Assembly (NCBI GenBank): GCA_031265355.1
Contig: JAISCT010000009.1
Span: forward strand, 1 to 38,425
Direction: 5' to 3'
From: Oscillospiraceae bacterium
GTDB taxonomy: Bacteria; Bacillota; Clostridia; Oscillospirales; UBA929
Length of the DNA: 38,425 nt
The notes under the pieces were generated by a model, which searched no databases, was not told where the DNA came from, and was given only the letters and a program-made list of their open reading frames with translations. Position 1 is the stretch's first letter. Each line of letters opens with the position of its first letter. Both the position numbers and the translations under genes were made by a program. Below are positions 32,065 through 38,425 of this stretch, one piece after another.

Positions 32065-35000
32065 GTGAGGTACAGATTCAAGGCGCTGGCGATCCTTTTG
32101 GCGGTGGTCATGGTGCTTGGGCCTACCGGCCCAACTGTCGTTTTCGCGGCTGACACGACGGCCTATTTCACGTATACCGCCATGGGAGACGGCCTGCATC
32201 AGTTCAATTTCACCGGAAGTTGGACGACGGCTTCGACTGCCGCGGATGCTTGGACGGATTACGAGGGCGCCAGCTACACGTTCAAGTTCTATGGCAAACA
32301 GGCGCTGATTTATGGTACGGTGGCGCCGAGCCACGGCAGCATAGCCGTGTCGATAGACGGCGGCGAGTCCGTCGCCACAAGCCAGTACGCGGCCAGCCGT
32401 CAGGCCAACCAACTGTGCTACGAGAGCCCCGCCCTCAGCGAGGGCCTTCACGAGCTCACGGTGACGAGCCTCGGAGTTTCCACCGTTTACCGGATCGGCG
32501 TCGTACAGTCGGAGGACGCGGCCTTCGCGAGTGCGTTCTACAGCCTGCATATCCCAGTAAACGTTTCAGCCGATCTCGCGCTTCCGGCGGCTGTCGCGGG
32601 CACGGCGGTTTCGTGGCAGTCGCTGGTGCCCTCTTACATAGCCGACGACGGCCGCATCCTGGGGACAGGCGCGGCGAGTCTCAAAGCTAGCGCGGTTCGT
32701 GGAGACGCGGCCTTTGAGCGCGTCTTTGCTTTCAACATTGTCGAGCCGGTGGATTTGAGCGGCTACCTGGATAGGCCAATCCCGTACCCAGGCAGCGTCA
32801 GAACCTCGGCGGCGGCCAGTTCCTATGAGGGCAGCGGTACGCAGCCGGCGAACGCCATTGACGACAGTACGACCACCTACTGGCACTCGCGCTGGTCGTC
32901 TCCCGCCGGCCGCGCCCCGCATACCCTCACGGTCACGCTCTCTGACACGCTTCCGGTAAAGGGCGTCACTTATCTCCCGCGCAACGACAGCGGCAGCGGC
33001 TGGGAGAACGGCAGCGCCACCGCCGGTTACATCGCGGTTTCGACGACCGGCGCCGAGGACGATTTTACCAAAGTCGTCGACTTCACCCGGGTATCCAGCA
33101 GAGACAAGACCACAATCGCGTTCCCGGAAACCGTCCTGGCCAACTATGTGCGGCTCGTGGTGACGGTGGCCAACGACAACGGCAGCTTCAACGGCAATTT
33201 CGCCAACTGCGCCGATTTCGGCATCTTAAAACCCGCCCGGACGATCGCGGAGCGCGTGTCTCTTTACGCGGCTGACATACTCGCCCAGTTGAGCGCCGAG
33301 ACCAAGGGGATCACAAAAGGTACGTATCCGCTTTCGGCGCAGATCACAGCGGAATTCGCGATCAACCGGATCGTCGCCGCCGTGACGGACGCAGGCGCCG
33401 TCCAGTCTGTCGCCGACATCGACACGGCGGCCGCGCAATTCTACGACAGCTTCTACGGCCACAGCAAAGAGGAGCTATTGACGCTGATCGACGCCGCGGA
33501 GGCGGCGCTCGGCGCGCATGCGGTCGGCGGCGCGGAGGGCGACGTGACCCAGGAGACGCGTGACGCGCTGGCCGGCGCCGTCGCGCAGGCGCGGGGCGTG
33601 GCGCAGGACGGGACAAAGCTTGCCATCCACGACGAATACCTCACACTTTCGTGGGCGATCGAGGCCTTCAACAACAGGATCATCTCCGCCTTCCCCGAGA
33701 TCACAGGCAGTATCGGGTGGAACAAGGCCACGCTCCCGGCGAGGGCCCGCGAATCGTTTACGAACCTCGAGTGGACAGGCAAAACGTCGGGTTCGATTGA
33801 AAACAGCAAGGTGTTTGATGTGAACCGTGAGCCGGCTCACGCCGACCTGATACCGTATCAGTCTGAGGAAGCCGCCGTGGCAGGCTCGCGCGCGTATGAC
33901 AAGACGGGGTCTGTGTTCTATCAGGCGCTCACCACCCCGACCGATCTTGACCCGGAACAGTCCAACTGGACGTTCAGCGTCGTGCCATCGCTCACGCCGA
34001 ACTTCTCGGCGGCGGACAATGTGATCGCCAAACCGGTTGTGCAGGATCCGCTGAACCTCGGCCACCCGATCGTTGACTTTTACAAGACGGATTATGACGC
34101 GTCCAAGTGGAACAGGATCGCCGTGCCGGGCAGTTGGCAGACGCAGGGCGTCGGCGCCGACGGCAAGCCCTATGCCGGTTATTACGACCCGACGTTTGGC
34201 TACGACGCGCCTTTCTACACAAATACCAACATGCCGACCGGCGTCACCTTCCGCGGGACGTCTTATCAGATCTGGCCCAACAACCACAGCAACATACCGC
34301 TGGCCCCGAACGGCGGGAGCGCCGGCAATCCCAACAACTACAACCCCGTGGGCTTCTACCGCCGGTATTTCAGCGTCGACCCCGCGTGGATCGAAGACGG
34401 CTACAAGGTGTTTCTCTCGTTCCAGGGCGTTGAGTCGGCCTACTACGTGTATATCAACGGCGTTGAGGTGGGTTATCACGAGGACAGCCACACGCCGGGC
34501 GAGTTCGACGTCACCGATCTCCTGAACGCCGATGGCAGCCCCAATCTGCTTGCCGTGAAGGTTTTCCGGTGGTCGGACGGCAGTTGGATGGAAGATCAGG
34601 ACTTCATCCGCCTGGGCGGGATCTTCCGCGACGTATTCCTCATGGCGTCGCCGCCGGCGCATATCCGCGACTACAAAGTCGATACGACGTTCGACAGTTC
34701 CTACACGGACGCCACGCTGACGCTCAAGACGACGGTCAAAAACTATTCGGGCGCGGCGACAGGCAGTCTGGCCGTGGCCGCGAAGGTCATCGATCCCTAT
34801 GGGCAGGACATTCTGGCGCGGACGTCGCTGAAATTTGACGTGGGCGCCGTCAGCGCGCAGGGGGAGGTCTCCGTCTCCGGCTCGGTCCTCGTCGAGAACC
34901 CGCACAAGTGGTTCCCTGAAGATCCGTATCTCTATACGCTTGTCGTCACGCTTTACGACAAAGAGACGATGAAGCCCCTCGAATATCTCAGTCAGGAACT

Positions 35001-38000
35001 GGGGTTTAGGCAGATCACCTTCCGCCAGGCCGACGGTGTCACATCTGATATCGTCAGGCTGAACGGTGTGAAGATCATGTTCAGGGGCGTCAACAGGCAC
35101 GACACGTCGCCCTACGGCGGGCACTACGTCAGCCCGACGGAGTACGAGGCCGACCTCAAAATCATGAAGCGGAACAACATCAACACCATTCGCACGGCTC
35201 ACTATCCAAATGACTCGTATCTGTACTGGCTGGCCGACAAATATGGCATCATGGTCATCGCCGAGGCCAACGTCGAGCGGCACGGCGGCGACGACGGCAA
35301 CAACGCCGGTACGAGCGCGACCGCCGGGAACTCGGTGTTTACGAACGACAGGTTCACCGACGCCATCATCGCGCGCAACGCCAACAATGTCCACCGCTTG
35401 AAGAACTACCCGTCCGTCGTGATGTATTCGGTCGGCAATGAGACGGGTTCGCACCCGCGCTGGAACGACGTTGTGGCGGAGGTCCGCAAGATAGACCCGG
35501 GCAAACCGTGGCACAACGAGGGCATGCGCAACTACGCGTCGGGCAACAACTACGGTACGGCGGCCAATGCCGAAAGCCGTGTGGACGTCTACTCGACGAT
35601 GTACGCCGGTGTGGGCACCAACGCGGGCAACACGGCCGGTGTCCGCCTGCCCTATATCCAGTGCGAATACGCCCACGCGATGGGCAACTCGGTCGGCAAT
35701 CTGAAGGAATACTGGGACAGTTACCGCGGGTACGCGCTGTCGCAGGGCGGCTGCATCTGGGATTACGTGGACCAGGCCGTCTGGACGTTGGTCCCCGCGA
35801 GTTACAATCTGCCCGAGTCCGGTCCGATTCGTATCAACGGTCAAACGACGACGAACGTCACCAGTAACCTGTTTTATGTGGACGAAGAGTACGGCAGGGT
35901 GCTCAAGCCCGGCGCGGGCGTGCTGTACAACGACCCGGTCTTCAACAATAAGATTTCGGGCCGTCAGCCGTTTTCCATCGAGCTTTGGGCCAGACCGCAG
36001 GACATTTTGACGAACAAAGTCCTCGTCGCCAAGGGCGACACCCAAGTTGCCATCAAGACCGGGACCATCAACAACCAGACGGTGTTTGAGTTCTATGTGT
36101 ACAACGCCGGCGGGTGGCTTTCGGCTTCGGCCCCTGTGCCGACTGACTTCAACAACGGTGTCATGCATCATATTGTCGGCACCTTCGACGGTTCGACGCT
36201 GAGATTGCATTACGACGGCCGCGAAATCGCCGCCAAGACGATCGACGCGACCGCCGGCATATCGACCAACAGCTACCCGTTCGGCGTCGGGCGCGACGCG
36301 CAGAGCGGCGGTTCCCGCGATTCGGTTTCGTATATCGCGGGGGCCAGGGTGTTCACGCGTGTGCTCACGCAGGACGAGATCACCGCCGGCGCGGACAGCC
36401 GCCGGCCGAGCGACCCGTGCCCGGCCGACGACGCGAGCGTGATCCTCTGGGCCGACTACACCAAGGGCGACTTACAGGAAGTCCCCGCCAGCGCCTACAT
36501 GAACGATATTTTCAAAAACGGCATGTACCTCGGCTACGGCGGCGACTGGGGCGAGGGCAACACCGACAACAGCTTCTGTGCCAATGGCATCATCACGGCC
36601 ACCCGCGAACCGGAGCCGGAGATGCAGGAAGTGAAGAAGGTCTATCAGGAGATCAACTTCACGGCCGGCGACAGCGACCTCCGCGGCGGCGTCGTAAACG
36701 TCCGCAATGAAATGATGGGGCTGAACGCCAATGTCTACGATTACGTGTGGCGGCTGACCGAGGACGGCGCCGTCATAGCCTCCGGCACGGTTGAAAACGT
36801 TCCCGATATGCCCGTTTACAAACAGATGGGTACCATACGGGACATCCCGACCGTCGCGATGGAGATTCCATATCTTGAGAGCCTGCCCGAAGCGCCGAAA
36901 GCGGGGGCGGAATACCACCTGACGATCCAGGCCGTCCGTAAAGACGCGCCCATATGGGCGGATGCATCGCCTGAGCAGGCGGATGCACGGCACGTCATGG
37001 CGGAAGAACAGTTCAAAGTCCCTGTCGACACGGGCAAGATCGCCGCGCTGAGGCTCGACGCCGCGCCCGCCGCGCTCTCTGTCGCAAACGGAGACAGCCT
37101 CACTGTCTCGGGCGATGATTTCAGCGTCACGTTTGACAAAGCCACGGGTTTTATCACTGATTATTCGGCGGGCGGCCGGACGCTCCTGACCCAGGGCCCT
37201 GTCCCGCAGTTCTGGCGCGCGACGATGAACAACGACAACGTGTCCAGCAACAACTGGACCAATGTCGACCAGAATCTGCCCGCGCTGCAGTCGCTGACTG
37301 TGACCGGATCCAATGACGGATGGGTGCAGACCGTCAGCGTGTCTTACAACCTGACCGCTGTCAACGCATCCACCTACCTCAACATGACGTATACCGTATA
37401 TTTCAACGGCGCAATCAGAATTGACACGGCGCTGCGCACATCCGACACGAGCCAGCTCCTGCGTTTCGGGGCCGACCTGCGTATGCCGGCGGCGTTCGAG
37501 AACGTCGAATGGCTGACGCGCGGTCCGCGCGAGAATCTCAACGACAGGCAGACCGGCGCTTTTGTCGGGCGCTATCGGACCACGGTCACGGACAATCTCT
37601 GGAATTACATCGATCCGCAGGACACGGGCACCCACGAGGACACCCGCTGGATGGCCGTGACCGACGACGCTGGCGCGGGGCTGCTTGTTACCGCGACGGG
37701 CGAAAAGCTCTTTGAGGCCAACGCACTGCACTATACCTGGCGTATGCTGGGAAGCCAGCGCCACATCTACCAGATAAACCCCGTCAGCGATACGATCCTG
37801 GGCGTCAGTTACGGCTCGCGGGGTACGGGCGGCGCGTCGTGCGGGCCCGCCACGCTTTCGCAGTACACGTTACAGGCGGGCAACATATCCTATAGCTATA
37901 CACTGCTGCCCATCGCCGGGGACGAGGCGGATCTTGGCAGCGTCGCCCTGCAATACCGAGGCGACTTCGAGTACGTGCTGTCTGATTGCGCCATCCATGG

Positions 38001-38274
38001 CGTAACGGTAGACGGGACGTCCGTCTCCGCTTCCTTCTCCGTCGGAGACGACAGCCCGGCGTTCGAATCGGCGCGCCTCGTCGTCGCTGTTTATGGTGAA
38101 GACGGCCGGCTGGCCGCGCTGAAGTGGTCCGACGTCGAGATAACCGGCGCCGGAACGTATGCAACAGCATACACGCTGGACGCGCCCTTGGCGCTCGGCG
38201 ATACGCTGAAGGTATTCGCATTTACATCGGACTCCTACGAACCTCTCTGCGACGCGTACACGCTGGCGGGATAG
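32065..38274 (+). CDS. Secreted multimodular GH2 (LacZ-type) beta-galactosidase with inserted LamG domain
   Basis: A 2069-residue extracellular glycosidase. A GTG start at 32065 is chosen because AAAGGGGAG lies about 9 nt upstream and a signal peptide follows (1-29, cleaved near VVFA). In order: a beta-sandwich module (30-150), a bacterial Ig-like segment (158-225), an F5/8-type C/CBM32 domain (234-390), FIVAR-like helices (391-540), and the GH2 core from about 567 (KVFDVNREPAHADLIPY). Acid/base Glu1126 lies in GNETGSH and nucleophile Glu1201 in CEYAHAMGNS, 75 apart as in LacZ. A LamG/concanavalin domain (about 1272-1446) interrupts the barrel before YGGDWGEGNTDNSF. The LacZ small-chain-like domain (about 1666-1945) and a C-terminal Ig-like module finish it. 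No wall-anchor motif is seen. Confidence 0.92.
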   Translation: MRYRFKALAILLAVVMVLGPTGPTVVFAADTTAYFTYTAMGDGLHQFNFTGSWTTASTAADAWTDYEGASYTFKFYGKQALIYGTVAPSHGSIAVSIDGGESVATSQYAASRQANQLCYESPALSEGLHELTVTSLGVSTVYRIGVVQSEDAAFASAFYSLHIPVNVSADLALPAAVAGTAVSWQSLVPSYIADDGRILGTGAASLKASAVRGDAAFERVFAFNIVEPVDLSGYLDRPIPYPGSVRTSAAASSYEGSGTQPANAIDDSTTTYWHSRWSSPAGRAPHTLTVTLSDTLPVKGVTYLPRNDSGSGWENGSATAGYIAVSTTGAEDDFTKVVDFTRVSSRDKTTIAFPETVLANYVRLVVTVANDNGSFNGNFANCADFGILKPARTIAERVSLYAADILAQLSAETKGITKGTYPLSAQITAEFAINRIVAAVTDAGAVQSVADIDTAAAQFYDSFYGHSKEELLTLIDAAEAALGAHAVGGAEGDVTQETRDALAGAVAQARGVAQDGTKLAIHDEYLTLSWAIEAFNNRIISAFPEITGSIGWNKATLPARARESFTNLEWTGKTSGSIENSKVFDVNREPAHADLIPYQSEEAAVAGSRAYDKTGSVFYQALTTPTDLDPEQSNWTFSVVPSLTPNFSAADNVIAKPVVQDPLNLGHPIVDFYKTDYDASKWNRIAVPGSWQTQGVGADGKPYAGYYDPTFGYDAPFYTNTNMPTGVTFRGTSYQIWPNNHSNIPLAPNGGSAGNPNNYNPVGFYRRYFSVDPAWIEDGYKVFLSFQGVESAYYVYINGVEVGYHEDSHTPGEFDVTDLLNADGSPNLLAVKVFRWSDGSWMEDQDFIRLGGIFRDVFLMASPPAHIRDYKVDTTFDSSYTDATLTLKTTVKNYSGAATGSLAVAAKVIDPYGQDILARTSLKFDVGAVSAQGEVSVSGSVLVENPHKWFPEDPYLYTLVVTLYDKETMKPLEYLSQELGFRQITFRQADGVTSDIVRLNGVKIMFRGVNRHDTSPYGGHYVSPTEYEADLKIMKRNNINTIRTAHYPNDSYLYWLADKYGIMVIAEANVERHGGDDGNNAGTSATAGNSVFTNDRFTDAIIARNANNVHRLKNYPSVVMYSVGNETGSHPRWNDVVAEVRKIDPGKPWHNEGMRNYASGNNYGTAANAESRVDVYSTMYAGVGTNAGNTAGVRLPYIQCEYAHAMGNSVGNLKEYWDSYRGYALSQGGCIWDYVDQAVWTLVPASYNLPESGPIRINGQTTTNVTSNLFYVDEEYGRVLKPGAGVLYNDPVFNNKISGRQPFSIELWARPQDILTNKVLVAKGDTQVAIKTGTINNQTVFEFYVYNAGGWLSASAPVPTDFNNGVMHHIVGTFDGSTLRLHYDGREIAAKTIDATAGISTNSYPFGVGRDAQSGGSRDSVSYIAGARVFTRVLTQDEITAGADSRRPSDPCPADDASVILWADYTKGDLQEVPASAYMNDIFKNGMYLGYGGDWGEGNTDNSFCANGIITATREPEPEMQEVKKVYQEINFTAGDSDLRGGVVNVRNEMMGLNANVYDYVWRLTEDGAVIASGTVENVPDMPVYKQMGTIRDIPTVAMEIPYLESLPEAPKAGAEYHLTIQAVRKDAPIWADASPEQADARHVMAEEQFKVPVDTGKIAALRLDAAPAALSVANGDSLTVSGDDFSVTFDKATGFITDYSAGGRTLLTQGPVPQFWRATMNNDNVSSNNWTNVDQNLPALQSLTVTGSNDGWVQTVSVSYNLTAVNASTYLNMTYTVYFNGAIRIDTALRTSDTSQLLRFGADLRMPAAFENVEWLTRGPRENLNDRQTGAFVGRYRTTVTDNLWNYIDPQDTGTHEDTRWMAVTDDAGAGLLVTATGEKLFEANALHYTWRMLGSQRHIYQINPVSDTILGVSYGSRGTGGASCGPATLSQYTLQAGNISYSYTLLPIAGDEADLGSVALQYRGDFEYVLSDCAIHGVTVDGTSVSASFSVGDDSPAFESARLVVAVYGEDGRLAALKWSDVEITGAGTYATAYTLDAPLALGDTLKVFAFTSDSYEPLCDAYTLAG

Positions 38275-38425
38275 GCCGGCGAGGGTCGTACCGCGTAAGC
38301 GGTGGGCGCGGTCATATGAACCAAATGACGCCAAGAAGAGAAGCGGGCGGGGGGGGGGGCGCGGGGGCGGCGGACCAAAAAAAATGCGCACCCACATACA
38401 GACGGCAAAAAAAAAACACTTGTTG
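38275..38425. other. Window end with long homopolymers
   Basis: No gene is seen. The last 80 bases contain an 11-G run (38349-38359), an 8-A run (38377-38384) and a 10-A run (38407-38416). No such runs occur elsewhere in the window, so this is likely to be low-quality assembly end. A clear terminator for the GH2 gene was not found. Confidence 0.6.

Noticed and set aside
33475..36210. Open minus-strand frame of over 900 codons opposite the GH2 gene
   Set aside because: It is a shadow: the plus strand encodes a clear enzyme with catalytic motifs, and the antisense product is Arg/Val/His-rich with no domain or SD.

Overview
The window reads as chromosomal DNA of a GC-rich, endospore-forming, anaerobic member of the Clostridia, probably a polysaccharide-degrading gut or plant-biomass Firmicute. 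The evidence is a SpoVAC-type spore membrane protein, a SpoIID-like protein with peptidoglycan-binding repeats, strong SD sequences and sigma-A promoters, an anaerobic ribonucleotide reductase activase, a TM1266-type hydrogenase-system regulator, a clostridial feoA-feoA-feoB-Cys-rich cluster, and two very large secreted glycoside hydrolases. No taxon can be named from the sequence alone. No tRNA, rRNA, CRISPR array, insertion sequence or phage gene was recognised.

Layout. 172-5183 (minus): lower glycolysis operon pgk-tpiA-gpmI-eno behind a clear promoter; gap is not next to it. 5430-5894 (minus): trmL, divergent from gdhA (6171-7502, plus). 7877-8080: a small coiled-coil gene ending in a perfect 25-bp hairpin. 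8279-10138 (minus): ftsH, divergent from a class A penicillin-binding protein (10530-13160); an imperfect 32-bp repeat occurs twice in the shared intergenic region. 13306-15841 (plus): thyA-folA, a lone spoVAC and a lone nrdG. 16056-16730 (minus): a conserved TIM-barrel protein. 16900-18978 (plus): SpoIID-like protein with four peptidoglycan-binding domains. 19100-19814 (minus): TM1266-family regulator followed by what looks like a decayed membrane-protein gene. 20306-25783 (plus): a 1825-residue GH3 enzyme with permuted domain order behind a long leader with alternative hairpins. 25902-28227 (minus): P1B metal ATPase and its CsoR-family repressor. 28454-31420 (plus): ferrous iron uptake, feoA-feoA-feoB plus a Cys-rich membrane peptide. 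32065-38274 (plus): a 2069-residue LacZ-type GH2 enzyme with a LamG domain inserted in its catalytic region.

How parts work together. The metal region is the best-resolved circuit: csoR and the ATPase each have a sigma-A promoter carrying a related ATAGGG(G)TATA motif. At the ATPase promoter this lies in a perfect 32-bp palindrome covering the -10 box and spacer, so one repressor probably controls both. The divergent feo promoter starts about 40 bp away and carries a different, DtxR-like candidate site. The GH3 and GH2 proteins are both secreted, both multimodular, and share a similar C-terminal beta-sandwich module and helical FIVAR-like segments, with no sortase or dockerin signal seen.

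The most interesting items are the metal-responsive palindromes and the unassigned substrate of the ATPase, the leader with mutually exclusive pairing before the GH3 gene, the LamG insertion in the GH2 enzyme, the unexplained 24-bp palindrome at 31545, and the SpoIID-like protein without an export signal. No wholly new multigene system is claimed. The last 150 bases hold long homopolymers and may be low-quality contig end.
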